This document shows positions 42,801-53,281 of a stretch of 64,000 bases of DNA, piece by piece. Position 1 is the stretch's first letter, and each line of letters starts with the position of its first letter. The stretch spans positions 16,842,165 to 16,906,164 of the forward strand of contig NC_067204.1 of the NCBI RefSeq assembly GCF_026262505.1. The letters are read 5' to 3'. The notes beneath the pieces were generated by a model, which saw only the letters and a list, made by a program, of their open reading frames with translations, was not told the DNA's origin and did not search any database. The position numbers and the translations under genes are program-made. Source of the DNA: Trichomonas vaginalis G3. Taxonomy: Eukaryota; Parabasalia; Trichomonadida; Trichomonadidae.

Positions 42801-43741
42801 CCATTAAGACTAGAAAGAGTCTGTCCGTTGTATCTCATACGATATAATTGATCGAGACTGCCAATTGATGAATTAGAAATGTTTGTTTTGAGAATTTCGT
42901 TGATGTAAAGCGGATAATTGTTTGTAAAGTCGCGCATACGCTTAACAAGGCTTGTATCATTATGGTTTTCAAGCCAGGATGTGAATTTCTCGGCAAACAT
43001 ATCTTCTTTGAGAAGATCATAGTAAGATTCAGGGATTCCGGTGATATTTTCGGTTGTTTCATCTTTATGGAGGCTGACTTCCTTAGAAGATTCAAGAACG
43101 ATTGAATCTTTAACACCGTATTCCATGGAATACTTGAACGGACGCATTTCAATACCAAAGCCACGGAGGTTAACACCAAACTTACCTGTCTTAGATGTTG
43201 GGCGGAAAGAGAATGGAATATTTTCATCGATAAGTTTGATTACGTATTCAGCGACTTCTTTGTTGTAAATATTGGCATAAACAATTGACTGTGGAATGCC
43301 ATACTGGAGTTCGAAAGGTTGAACATCAAGATCATCGCTTGGTAAGTAATGACAAAGAATTCCAAATGTATTTAATTTTTCACCAATAATCATTAAGTCA
43401 TTATAGTTAGAGCCGCCTTTTGTACGAGCCATTTCTCTGTACATTTCACCACGTGGTGTATAGAATCCAATACTAATTTGTGATTTCAAAAATGCGTGAT
43501 GGAATTTTGGAAGGATTCTAAAGGCCGTTTCCCAAATAAATGTTTCATTGTTAAGTTGATCGTGATTTTTGACGATGTCTCTAAGGAATTGCGTAGCCAT
43601 TTCAGAAGAGAAATCAGTCATAAAGAATAAAATATGTTCAAAGAGAGGAGTTTCATCCCATGGTGCAACTACACTCATTACAACCTCATGGTCGGGTCTA
43701 AATGTACTTGTTGCAAGAGAGAATAAGAGGAACGATAACAT
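39824..43741 (-). CDS. UGGT: UDP-glucose:glycoprotein glucosyltransferase
   Basis: 1305 residues from ATG 43741, somewhat shorter than animal UGGT (about 1550). A signal peptide (MLSFLLFSLATSTF) is followed by the large folding-sensor region of thioredoxin-like and beta domains (about 20-1010). The C-terminal GT24 transferase domain (about 1020-1300) contains VDVFSVASGHLYERL, VIYIDADQTVRADL with the metal-binding D1122-A-D1124, and LANLDQDLPNYAQ. UGGT adds glucose to the N-glycans of misfolded proteins in the ER lumen so that lectin chaperones rebind them. Trichomonads make short N-glycans without glucose, which makes UGGT the only source of glucosylated glycan. The end (KKQETE) is not a KDEL-type signal, so retention must work otherwise. 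Very confident. Confidence 0.96.
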   Translation of the reverse strand: MLSFLLFSLATSTFRPDHEVVMSVVAPWDETPLFEHILFFMTDFSSEMATQFLRDIVKNHDQLNNETFIWETAFRILPKFHHAFLKSQISIGFYTPRGEMYREMARTKGGSNYNDLMIIGEKLNTFGILCHYLPSDDLDVQPFELQYGIPQSIVYANIYNKEVAEYVIKLIDENIPFSFRPTSKTGKFGVNLRGFGIEMRPFKYSMEYGVKDSIVLESSKEVSLHKDETTENITGIPESYYDLLKEDMFAEKFTSWLENHNDTSLVKRMRDFTNNYPLYINEILKTNISNSSIGSLDQLYRMRYNGQTLSSLNGRVLSLPNLDIFTLIDVINKERVSRQILTDEFKLNETQLDVIFKSYKEDSRSIFFDTRSKYVHYYNDVMTDPHFDDYTDDFSIFYTPLNQMPRVRRPLAQYVLYIDPTTNNGFTELYYATNLIEEGYTVNLGLVPYFNLGSKLSKRIAFAFHHIARNVNSSEAIQFLLDAHYVLGVDMDSRTLYPTSPATYKAAYQLHANSKCLKWDELYKLFAGSPELDAILDTISYIKNAQIAIPCSYMNGKKVETSNGMNVIYYHAQTAITELAGLIRRFRITKDDDFDVFDIISRRYFVAKSLNEEVLYSTPKSLKISTLTYDRQLEYIDLISKTKWDYSNEGRLTNYFFLFCNDSVDTTTFFDFAKRKRFNSAQFKVNPEIPKNLRSIFPSSNSTCSLVVNGRVYEDIDPNDFEFYQLADDWNTYFILDGLFALDQSVKRRRVECLAYSSSLIIDWMAQSVVRRHDSDDFFQVKNPMIYATQNSTSDIVWELVVDPLTREFQRIASIINWVEKNNLAQIRLCLVLPFALNDSLTTLTTYYRSALDEDIAVFTMLNDTTTYSAMPDMPMSWVYESMRASTDLDNILLSQLKTHSQEGVYVLTNILLEGNCQTSDYQTAEGTELAIENEMGERLSDTTSMMNGYFQLQANPGKFNIEIGGARSASIFELPKTTVIIGSFVNPVAKILLNYRPGKEGMKANNVTASGDFATTDRVDVFSVASGHLYERLMKIMMLSVRKRSTHNVKFWIVKNFLSPTFKATLPIMAEKYNFSYQLVSYKWPTWLRGQVEKQRIIWGNKILFLDTIFPLDLERVIYIDADQTVRADLNELMRMDFQGAPYAFTPMCNSRNETEPFRFWKQGYWLNHLQGKPYHISALFAIDLLKFRQMAAGDLLRYHYHHLSSDPGSLANLDQDLPNYAQHQIPIFSLPQEWLWCETWCSDETMAKAKTIDLCNNPLTHAPKLHIAQTRIEEWPGLDELARNISAGPDDYQYKFFKKQETE

Positions 43742-43841
43742 ATAATTTTTTTAAAAAAAAATTAATCGAACTTTTGACAAATAAAAACCAATGCAAAATT
43801 GACACATAATCTGAACAAACGTCTTTTATTTAGCACTTTTT

Positions 43842-44585
43842 TTGACACTCCCTCCTATCCATTTCCACAGAGTCAACGGCCTAACATGGCCTCTTGATGT
43901 CAAGCAGGTCCTAACTTGGGTCGTTACAGCTCTGCCTTTTGTTTTGTTTTGGGTCGTTCAATTTCCTTTATTAGATACAAAAGAAAGTATTTTTTGGGCT
44001 ATATTGTTTATGATTATATACTTAATCGGAGTCATATTGTTTGTTATAGCTACGTTAACAGTTCATTACTTACCACCTCCTCTTGATTATGACCATTCAA
44101 GATACTGCAAATACTGCCAAAAGAGAGTTCCATCAGAAGCAAAGCATTGCAGATTATGCAATACTTGTCGATTAGATTTTGATCATCATTGCCAATTCAT
44201 TAATAATTGCGTAACACTTCAGAATTACAATCAATTCTTTTATGGGCTAATGTCACTTGTTTTTTCATCAATAATTAACATTATCCACATATCAATTTGC
44301 TTAGTTAAATATTTAGATAGTCATAAAGAAATTATGTTGCAAAATTTATCGCAACACATCAGAAAGAATATTACGGATAAAACAGCCAAAGTGTTAATTT
44401 CACTTGTATACTTGGCAAATTCAGTTTTAGCGATTCCATTGATAGTTTTGATAATTTATCACATTTATTTTCAAGAAAGAAACATTTCTACATACGAATA
44501 TTTGTCAAAAACCATACCTGCAAGCAAACAAAAGCTTCAAGCATTCTGCTGCAAGTCACACAAATACCAAATTAAGAGTATTTAA
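43842..44585 (+). CDS. DHHC palmitoyltransferase, 5' end uncertain
   Basis: About 248 codons. Four membrane segments (about 22-42, 51-71, 132-155, 185-207) surround a cytosolic Cys-rich domain (YCKYCQKRVPSEAKHCRLCN...) with the catalytic DHHC at about 114-117, followed by QFINNCV, close to the family's WxNNCxG. The enzyme transfers palmitate to cysteines of membrane proteins. The N-terminus (RVNGLTWPLDVKQVLTWV) matches the family, but no in-frame ATG precedes it: the frame is open from a TGA at 43812, and the first possible start is TTG 43842. A start-side indel, an upstream intron or a non-AUG start are all possible. The gene is divergent from UGGT with about 100 bp between them. Confidence 0.85.
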   Translation: MTLPPIHFHRVNGLTWPLDVKQVLTWVVTALPFVLFWVVQFPLLDTKESIFWAILFMIIYLIGVILFVIATLTVHYLPPPLDYDHSRYCKYCQKRVPSEAKHCRLCNTCRLDFDHHCQFINNCVTLQNYNQFFYGLMSLVFSSIINIIHISICLVKYLDSHKEIMLQNLSQHIRKNITDKTAKVLISLVYLANSVLAIPLIVLIIYHIYFQERNISTYEYLSKTIPASKQKLQAFCCKSHKYQIKSI

Positions 44586-44790
44586 TTTTCTTTTATATTT
44601 ATTCTTAGATTTTGTTGTTTTTATAAATATACTGTCTGTTTTCTTTATTTTTAACATCTCACTTTTATCAATCTAATGGTATAATTTTTCTCCTCATAAT
44701 CCACTCGTTCTAACTATATGCAGCAATCATGTGGGGTAAGGGAGGAATTCCATTAGTTATATGACCAATGACAATTCGTTTTCACTAATT

Positions 44791-45928
44791 TCATTTTTTT
44801 ATGACAAGTGTAATCATATAAATAGATTTTCCAAAACATTGATGATGAACAAGAACTGTGCATTTGATTTTATTTCTTTTCTCAATATAAATAAAGATTT
44901 TACCTCCTGGACAGAGTCCTGTAGAGAAAATATGAGGTTCTATTAAAATGTTTTGGCTTTCATAAATTATTACATTTTGACTTGGATTATATAATAGTTC
45001 TGTAGTATCAATATATGAATTAGATACAGTAATAGAACCTGATTTTCCTGTAATTGAACCATAATAAGCTCCAAACAAATATTGACCATTTTGTTTGTTA
45101 TTTGCAATGAAACAGTTTTCTAAAGTAGCATTACAATTTAAACAATGAATCATTGCAGGATAACTATCAGGATTAGAAACAGTGTTATTTATGAAAACGA
45201 TGCTGTCATATTTTGTTGGTTTGTCATATATCAAACAAATTCTGGTGTCTGCATAGTTTTCATTAATAATTGAATATTTTATTGAAGAAGTCCCTTGTCC
45301 ATATCCTATTTGAAAAGGTGTATTAATTTTGCCATAATTTCTTGTGATGTTGTTTTGGAAAAATGAATTATTTCCAAAAGATAAAGCAAGTGTAACAGAT
45401 GAAATTCGATCTCCTCGGTTGCTATATGTTATCGATGAATCATGAACTTCATTGACTTTTGTAGGATCATCTGATAAATAATCATAGCAAAACGATCCAG
45501 TGCCTGTCGATTTAGATCCAAAACTGCAAACTTTTCGAATAGAACTTTGACCTTCTTTGATGTAAATAGATCCACCTCTATCATTTCGTGATGAGTTTTC
45601 GAAGGTATTTGTAGAAATAAGTGACTTAACATCTGAGGAATTAAGAATAATAACTCCTTCATTCCCAAGGTTGAAAAAATAGACTTCACGAACATAAAAG
45701 TCGCCGGTATCAGATGAGTATATTTGGTTTTGAGAATAAACTTCTTTCGTATATTCCGATTTGTAGACTTCTTCCCATTCATTATTAGACAAATGCAGTA
45801 TATTAGAGGTTTCTGAAATTCTCTGACTGGAATACTACTCATTCGATGAAGAAATTTTTGGAGTGATGAAAAGGTGATCCGAGAGAAAAAAATATGATAA
45901 TAAAGAATATTAATTCAAGAATTTGCAT
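44791..45928 (-). pseudogene. Pmp-like beta-helix surface protein, broken
   Basis: Host gene family. A signal peptide (MQILELIFFIIIFFSLGSP) starts at ATG 45928. About 30 codons later the frame ends in TGA, and the main body (to 44791) continues in another frame, so a one-base indel near 45.84 kb splits the gene. The body has beta-helix repeats such as FGNNSFFQNNITRNYG and CNATLENCFIANN, typical of the chlamydial-Pmp-like proteins abundant on trichomonads. The C-terminus ends soon after FSTGLCPGGKIF, without the usual proline-threonine stalk and membrane anchor, so the gene is also truncated. Inferred dead surface-protein copy; a sequencing error could explain the first break but not the missing anchor. 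Confidence 0.65.
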
Positions 45929-46505
45929 TGCGGTAATAACATACTTGCTATCATTTTTCTTGGAACTTGATGACATTTCAGGCCAAAAATCTCAATTTCA
46001 AGTTAATTGTTTACTTTGTTATGTGAATGAATGTATTCGTACTTTTGCTGAAAGTTTATCACTCTAAGGCTATCATAAAGAGATTTTATTGCATATCTTC
46101 ATATTTCTTCTTACATTAGATGCTATTTTCGAATCCTTTAATTAGTAAATTAGTAATGTTCTTTGTGTATTCTTATTGTTTGAGCCTAAATCAAATGAAA
46201 TATTAGTAGTAGGATAGGAAGGGTTGTGTGACTTTTTTTGTTACATCTATATATAGACGATGCATTAAAATATATTTATTTATAAACACATTTTAAAAAA
46301 TTAACATTAATTTTAAAATAATTTATTTTTTATCTTTTATAAAAGAAGCTATATATAGATGATGTCAGATATTCCGCGATTAATTAAACATTGTTTAAAT
46401 CCTGAATGAAAGATTCACTACCATAATGAAATAAAAAATAAAAAAATAAACTTTAAAAATTCAATGTCTTACATTTTTGAATAATTTATTTTTATTTTGT
46501 ATGAA
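45929..46505. other. Boundary region between host and second Polinton
   Basis: Very AT-rich. Two related CTATATATAGA palindromic motifs occur at about 46248 and 46350. The left end of the second Polinton must be here or slightly to the left, but I cannot find a repeat matching its right side, so the edge is not fixed. Confidence 0.4.
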
Positions 46506-47363
46506 ATGAGCGTCAAGACTAACGACGTTAAAAAATTGGGATTCACAAATGAGGAAATAAAGAATATATTAGAGGAGGCGGGTTATGAGGTTGATAAATA
46601 TTATTTAAGAAATTGTCAAAAATTCGCGGAGTTTTTAAATGAGTTTGATTATGATGGAAAAATGAATAAAGATGATGTTATAAATTTCTTATATCCCACA
46701 TCTAAAGAAGAAAAACCTAAAGAACCTGATGTTTTCCCTGAATATTATGAAGAACGGATTAAAGATGATGATGAATACGATGAAATTGAAATTGAAAGAC
46801 TGGAAAAAATAAGAGATGAAATAGATGAAAAAATTAAGGAATTAAGAGAAGTTGAAAATGAAGTAGAGGGTTTAATGAATATCCCAGCTTCAGAATCAGC
46901 AGTTCAGAAATCTCATGAAGAAAGATATAAAAATTATGTCTCAGAATCAACACAAAATTTATTAGATGGCGAAATAGATGAAACACTTTCAGAAGAAGGT
47001 ACTAAATTTATTCGTAAACATAAGTTACAATTTATTGATAATGAAGAATACCCTTGTATCCTACTTTCACCACCTTTAGATTCCGAAAAATTCAAAAAAG
47101 CTCTTAAAAACGTGACATATGCAACTAATACGATTAAGAAAGAAGATCATGATATTTACACAAATTATTATTTAAATAAATGCACAGGTGTTGATAAAGT
47201 TTTTGATTTATTAGATAAAATATCAAAAGAAACCATTGGAACCTATAAAATTTTGTGTGATTGTGGTTTCATTATTGAAGATACCAATAATGTTTCATAT
47301 GAAAGAACAGCACCGAAGGAAGACGAAGTGAAAGGTCTATACCATTCGTTATTAAGAACATAA
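46506..47363 (+). CDS. Polinton protein, acidic and helical, unknown
   Basis: From ATG 46506 (MSVKTNDVKKLGFTNEEIK), about 285 residues. An N-terminal helical domain is followed by a charged coiled coil (EIEIERLEKIRDEIDEKIKE) and a mixed C-terminal domain with two cysteines (ILCDCGFIIED). A codon upstream TTG is not the start; the T-rich leader points to this ATG. It sits just upstream of the PolB region on the same strand and could be a terminal-protein-like or accessory replication factor. That idea rests on place only. Confidence 0.5.
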   Translation: MSVKTNDVKKLGFTNEEIKNILEEAGYEVDKYYLRNCQKFAEFLNEFDYDGKMNKDDVINFLYPTSKEEKPKEPDVFPEYYEERIKDDDEYDEIEIERLEKIRDEIDEKIKELREVENEVEGLMNIPASESAVQKSHEERYKNYVSESTQNLLDGEIDETLSEEGTKFIRKHKLQFIDNEEYPCILLSPPLDSEKFKKALKNVTYATNTIKKEDHDIYTNYYLNKCTGVDKVFDLLDKISKETIGTYKILCDCGFIIEDTNNVSYERTAPKEDEVKGLYHSLLRT

Positions 47364-47368
47364 AAGAT

Positions 47369-50300
47369 ATGAAAACTTATAAACATTATATTTATTCATT
47401 TATTTCAGAAAAAATGGAAGCAACCCATAAAACATCTTCTCATCATTTTATAGCTATTCATACATTCCTTTTCAAAGTTGTGAAATTAAATAAGACAGGA
47501 ATTAGATTTAATGTATCAGGGTACGCATTCTTAAGTAAATTAAAATGTATTCGTCACGTCGCAGATGATAAAAATTTATGTGTTCTTAATTCATTTTATG
47601 GGCTTTAAAAAATAAACTTTATTTTTATTTATTTTTTAATTTTTTTATTCTTACATAAATGAACAAAAACGGAACAGCTAAAATGAATGATAATCAAATT
47701 AGAGCAGAAGGTAGAAGGTTATTTAAACGCTTCTATAACATTCCTGATGGTGTTAATCCTAAAACTCGTAGAAGTTATTTAAATGAAGCAATAGATCATA
47801 TGAAGGGTTTGACATTTCATCAGAAAGTGAGAGATTAGCGAGAATGTTAAATGTTAATATTGATTTCTATTATTGTGATCCTCAACCAGAAGACGTGGAC
47901 ATAAATAAGGTAGACTTTCCATTAGTGGAATCAATAATGATAGATCCAGAATTTGAAACAGTAAATATTTTATTAACACAGAGTCCATGTGGAAAACTTC
48001 ACGCTGACAGAATAACAGACGTTGAAGCACTCACCGGCTATAGAGTTTGTCCATATTGTAAAGAAGAAGTTTATTCTATCCGTGATGATCCAGAAAGGAA
48101 AAACCAAAGAAGATTTTTAAAGCATTGTGAGAAATGTAAAGAAAATAATGGAAGATTAATTCAAGACGTTCAGTTGCAAAAGACACAGCAACCATATGCA
48201 CCACATATTACGAAACAGAAGATATATCAGTGGTTATTAGCTCACAATTTGCAGAAATATTATAAACCGACAAGATATTATATTACTTTTGACTTTGAAA
48301 CATTAGAGACTAAAGAAGAATTACAACTTTCTGAGTGTGCAACTTTGAACGCTTACTTAAAACCATTCATGGTATCATCAACGGTTAAATTAAACGATAA
48401 AACATATACGAGGAATTTTTGCTTAACTTCGAGTGATTCTTTTATTTCTGATTGGATTGAGTTTTTATTTTCAACCTGTTCATTAGTTGCTAAATCAAAT
48501 ATTGAACAATATGAAGAATTAATGAAGTCGCAAACGGACCAAACGGCGGGGACTTTGTCTCATACATTAAATGAAAAACAGAAGGAAGCATTTAAAGAAC
48601 TTCTAGATGAGGAATTCAATAAAGTGAATATCATAGGTTTTAATTCGGGAAAGTTTGATTTAAATTTAATTCTTCGTGATTTAAACACCGCAAAATGGAA
48701 AATAAAATCAATGCTGGGTTCATCTTCACAATTTAAGCAAATCATTGTAAAGAAAACAAACGTTCCATATGAATTGAGATTTATTGACATCAGAAATTAT
48801 ATAGCGGGTGGGACATTAGACCAATTCACTCAAGATTTCGGAAACAAAAATCACGTGTTAAATCCTTTTTCCCTTATCAATTCATCACGTGGGAAAATTA
48901 CGAAGAAGAATTATATAAAGTGGAACCATTCACGAAAGATTCATTTTATTCAGCATTAACTCAAGAAACTATATCAGATAGTGATTATCAAATATATCTC
49001 AATGATGCTAAAAATTTTAAGAATAGATTAGAATATTTTATTCATTATTGCAATAAAGATGTTGAAATTATGATTGACCCAATCGATAAAATTATTGAAG
49101 AAACATTTGTTTATAAAATTGACATGCTTCATAATCTTTCTTTATCATCGAATGCTTCAATGATTCGTTACGCTTTAGCATATAAAGACTTTAATCCTAA
49201 TGAAAAATATCCTGAGGAAGAGATAGAATCAAGTTTTGAATTAACGAAAAAGTATTGGAAATATAAAATTGAATCATATAAGAAACAAGATGAAAAAGCA
49301 GAAAGGGATACTAAAAATAATGTTTCAATGGATGATTTTCAATACTATCACGATTTAATCCTTTCATCTAAATGCAAAATGTGTGGTAAAGCGTTTACAT
49401 ATGCAAATAAACCAACATTGGATAGAATCGATAATGAAAAACCACATACCAAAGAAAATTGTCAGTTAATGTGTTGTTATTGCAATGTCGTAAAATCAAA
49501 TAAAGATGAAGATGTTCAACGTTTAAGAATCAATTTAAGAAATTATGCATTAAAAAATAATTTACCAATGACTTTAGATTCAGTTGAAGCTTATCACATT
49601 CTCCGTAATGGAATTACTGGTGGTTTATCAAATGTTCAACATAGAGTAAATCTTAAAGGAATCACGCACATTAATAAACTTTCATATATCCAGAAACTAA
49701 AACTGTATCAAATGAGGACACCACCAACATTATGACTCATTTCGTTGGTGTTGACTTTAATTCATTATATCCTTCATCATTTTCATCTAATCCTCATGAT
49801 TTCATTCAATATACTGACCATAAAATGTATATGCCGGGAAGATTGAATGGTGTTATCATTTGTGATACAGCAACAAAGAAAGCAAAAGCACTGGGAATAA
49901 TTAAGAAGAAAAATACTTTATTCGTGGCTGAAGTAAAGGGTCACATTGATGAAAAATACATTAATGATTACATAAACTTTTTACCGATAATAAGAAACTT
50001 AGATATTATCACAGATGAAAAAACAATTGGCAGTTTTATGTATAATTACATGAAATCAAACAATCTACCAGTTGACCAGAAACAGAGAAATTAACTCAGT
50101 TAGCATCAACACACAACCAATATCAACCATTTTCTTCTTATTATCTTTGGTATCTAATAGACAGATTTCATTTTATCATTGATGACATTCAATCAATTTT
50201 AACATTTACGAAAAACACTTGTTTTAATGAATTTGCGAACAAATTTATGAACGAAAGACAAAAGGCTGAATTAGAAGGAAATAAAGGAAAAAGTTTATTT

Positions 50301-51121
50301 TGCAAGATTTCACTTAATGGATCATATGGTTACGATGCAATGAATACACAAAATTACGCAAAGACTAAAATAATGAATGCACAGAAGGCACGCGTTGCAT
50401 GTATGTCAAATAAGTTTAAAAACATAAGAGAAATAGGAGAGATACATATCAAGTGATGCTTAAAGATAGATTTTATAGATGTGATACATGTTTACAAGAG
50501 GCATTCTTCACTTTAGATAATGCTAAATACTGGTATTTGGTTTTCATTTATGATTTTATGTATAAATGCATGAATGTTAATCGTTTTCATTTCATTGAAG
50601 GTGATACTGATTCATCTTATTGGGCAATCGCTGGCGACCCAAATCTTCCTAACACTCAAGCATTTCAAGCAATTGTTACCGATAAACAATTTTATGATAA
50701 AAACATTTTCAAATTCGCACCATTTGATTTCTTCTGTTTTGATGAGAAATTTAAACCTAAATTAAAGAATAAAGCTGAAGAAAAAGCACATGAGAAGAAG
50801 TTATTGGGTTTAGCAATTGAGAAACAAGGTGATAACATGGTTGCTTTATGTCCTAATGTTATACATCATTCAACGGTTCAATTGATGGAAGTGATTTTAA
50901 AAAGATTGCACAAAAAATGAAAGGTGTTAGTTTAAGACAAAATAAGCAATTAACACCTAAAAAATATTTGGATATAATAAATGATAAAGTGATATTTGAT
51001 GGTCAAATATTAATTTACAACTTAAAAACGGGTCAATGACTCGCTTAACAATCGGTAAGACTGCATTAACAGGAGCACACACTAAGGCTGTATGTTGTGA
51101 AAATGGATGTTATATGCCATT
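47369..51121 (+). pseudogene. Protein-primed-type DNA polymerase B, broken
   Basis: Fossil. Signals in family order: an accessory front part with DDKNLCVLNSF; exonuclease motifs ITFDFETLE and IIGFNSGKFDLNLI; FIHYCNKDVEI (third exonuclease motif); an HNH-like insert; palm motif A GVDFNSLYPSSF; motif B KISLNGSYGYDA; motif C FIEGDTDSSYW. This is the replicative polymerase of Polintons, normally primed by a terminal protein. The region is broken with roughly half a dozen breaks, but all motifs remain readable, so the inactivation is recent. Confidence 0.85.
49370..49505 (+). other. HNH-nuclease-like zinc module inside PolB
   Basis: CKMCGKAFTYANKPTLDRID then HTKENCQLMCCYCNVVKSNK: two CxxC knuckles and the N-P-TLDRID...H...NCQL pattern of HNH endonucleases. 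It lies between the third exonuclease motif and palm motif A of the PolB region. Confidence 0.65.
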
Positions 51122-51253
51122 TATTTAATACAATTTAAAATTTTATTTTTAATGAAATGCCACAGAAGAGACAAAAGGAACCGTTAATGATGGTTTTGAT
51201 ACTATGATTCAAAGAGGTGGGCACCCTTAAACATTTATTTTATTTTTATATAA

Positions 51254-52794
51254 ATGGATAACACAGATTTAAAAATTTTAATTGATGATTTAGTATTTAA
51301 TCAAAATTTTCTTAGTTATTACGATTTAAAATCATATCTCCAAAAACATAATAACAATATAACGGGTGATGATATGGAATATTATTATCCATATTATAAA
51401 AATGAAATTTTGAAATATCATAATAAAATAATTTCTGAAATTAAAGACAAAATTAAAAATAATGAATATACAAAGGGAAAAACTAAATCACAACTTAAAC
51501 AGTTGAAAGATTTCAAAAATAAAGTATTAACAGAAGAAGATATTGATGAATTATATAATTTATATAATCCTGAGCCACAAAAACCAAAGCCAAAGGAACA
51601 AAAACAAAAGGAACAAAACACCCAGGTTCTTCAGACCATAAATGATGCACAAGCTTTAATTTATGATTCATTAGTTAAACCATATTCAGCCCGACTTTTA
51701 AATGAAGATCAACTTTTGGAATTCATCCTTCAACATAAACTCGAAGCGGGAAAGTATATCAAACCTTTATATACAGCATATTTAAAACAAATGAATAGAA
51801 TACATCCAGAATTAATGAAAGGAGGAATGAATTCCAAAACTTCATCATCCAAAATCAAAGCAGATAAAATTAAACCACTTGCAACACCAAAACCTCCAAC
51901 GACAGTACCGCCTCCTCCTTCAGTTAATCCTTCATCATTCACTTTATTATATCCATTTCAAACATTAAAGAAGCAAAAAGATTTTAAAAAGGGTTTCAAG
52001 ATATTAAATAAACCAATTGACCCGAAAATTCAACCGTTAAAGGAAAAATTTAGTCGCCCTTCATTTGCTCCATATCCATATTCATACGAAATAGATCATT
52101 TAGAATATTCAAAAGGAAACGTTACTTATTTATTTGCCATTAACATTAACACTAGATATTTATATTGCATTCCGGTGAAAGGGAAAACAGAACAGGAAAC
52201 AAGAAGAGCTATACAATACTTACTAGATCATGAAAGAGTAGATAATATCAGGGGTGATGGTGATAAAGGATTTCAGGCACTATGGCTCATTATTTCCCAC
52301 AAATTAATTTTTTCTTTTCATCCTCTCCATATACGTTTCATAATAAAATAGTTGATGCGGTAATGAGAACTCTTAGAGATGCGTTAGGGGTTAACGGTCA
52401 GATATACTGGGATGGAAATCATGACTCCATCATACAACAGTTAGTATATTATTACAATAATACATGGCATAGAACTATAAACATGAAACCGGTGGAAATG
52501 AAAAATGATATTTCAAAAGAATGGGAATATATTAGAAAGCAAATGGAAAGGTTAAATGATGTTAAACGTGAACAAATTAATTCGGGGCTCATGAATTTTA
52601 AACAAGGGGATAAAGTTTTGATTCATCTCGATTATGGAAAAACTGATAAATCAATGACAAAAAGAAGACGAAGATTTGACACAATAGCTGAATTTGTTAG
52701 ATATATTAACGGCAATGCATTAGTTGAAGTTGACAATAAATTAATAGAAATTCCGATTTATTTTATTACTCCATTATATTTAAATAATATTTAA
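51254..52794 (+). pseudogene. Polinton integrase (rve/DDE), broken
   Basis: Fossil. A Lys/Asn-rich helical N-terminal part and a Pro-rich linker (KPPTTVPPPPSVNPSS) precede the catalytic core: SYEIDHLEYSKGNVTYLFAI and NTRYLYCIPVKGKTEQE (first aspartate), DNIRGDGDKGFQ (second), and HNKIVDAVMRTLRDALG in the glutamate-bearing region, followed by YNNTWHRTINMKPVEM and a basic C-terminal domain. Same family as 30.87-31.83 kb. It follows PolB on the same strand. Broken, about one break. Confidence 0.8.
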
Positions 52795-52814
52795 TTTTTT
52801 TTAATTCGTAAGAA

Positions 52815-53078
52815 ATGAGTGACAACAAAGCAGTCAAGAGTCCTGACAATGAATATAAAAAGAAACTAAACAGAATTAAATCAAAAATATGCTATTACAA
52901 AAAGAAGCCGCAATGTGGTGGGGTTGAAAACGATAAAGAAATAATCGAAAAATTAGAAACTTACCGTTCAATCCTTAAACTGGGTGAAGCAAAAATAAAA
53001 GAATTTAATAGAATAAATAAATTGATTGGAAGAGATGAATTTAATAAAGATGAATTTTTAAACTCAATCCAAATTTAA
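52815..53078 (+). CDS. Small basic Polinton protein, 87 residues
   Basis: MSDNKAVKSPDNEYKKKLNR then helical, Lys-rich sequence with two cysteines. No family recognised. Its stop overlaps by 4 bp the stop of the convergent 54-residue gene, showing how tightly this element is packed. Confidence 0.55.
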   Translation: MSDNKAVKSPDNEYKKKLNRIKSKICYYKKKPQCGGVENDKEIIEKLETYRSILKLGEAKIKEFNRINKLIGRDEFNKDEFLNSIQI

Positions 53079-53239
53079 TTTTTATTCCTCTTTGACAACA
53101 TCTCTCTTTCCATCATTACTGCATAACCACATTTTCTCAGTTTTAGTGGTTTGTTATTTTTAGCAAGTTCTCGCATCATTTTTATTATTTCCTCCCTTGT
53201 TATGATTCGTGGTAAATTTTGAGCTTGTGGGGTATCCAT
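53075..53239 (-). CDS. Small basic Polinton protein, 54 residues
   Basis: From ATG 53239: MDTPQAQNLPRIITREEIIK and then MMRELAKN...CGYAVMMEREML. Highly charged helix; unknown function. The start has the element context (T-rich, TCATAAATG) with an initiator-like TCATA. It lies just outside the left iteron array. Confidence 0.5.
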   Translation of the reverse strand: MDTPQAQNLPRIITREEIIKMMRELAKNNKPLKLRKCGYAVMMEREMLSKRNKN

Positions 53240-53281
53240 TTATGATAAAAATAAAAATTTGTTATCAGTTATTTTATCGTA

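Noticed and set aside
43742-43841. Trichomonad intron at the 5' end of the DHHC gene
   Set aside because: No GTATGT-like donor or ACTAACACACAG-like branch/acceptor was found.
46240-46380. Left terminal repeat of Polinton 2
   Set aside because: The CTATATATAGA motifs are short AT palindromes with no partner at the right side.
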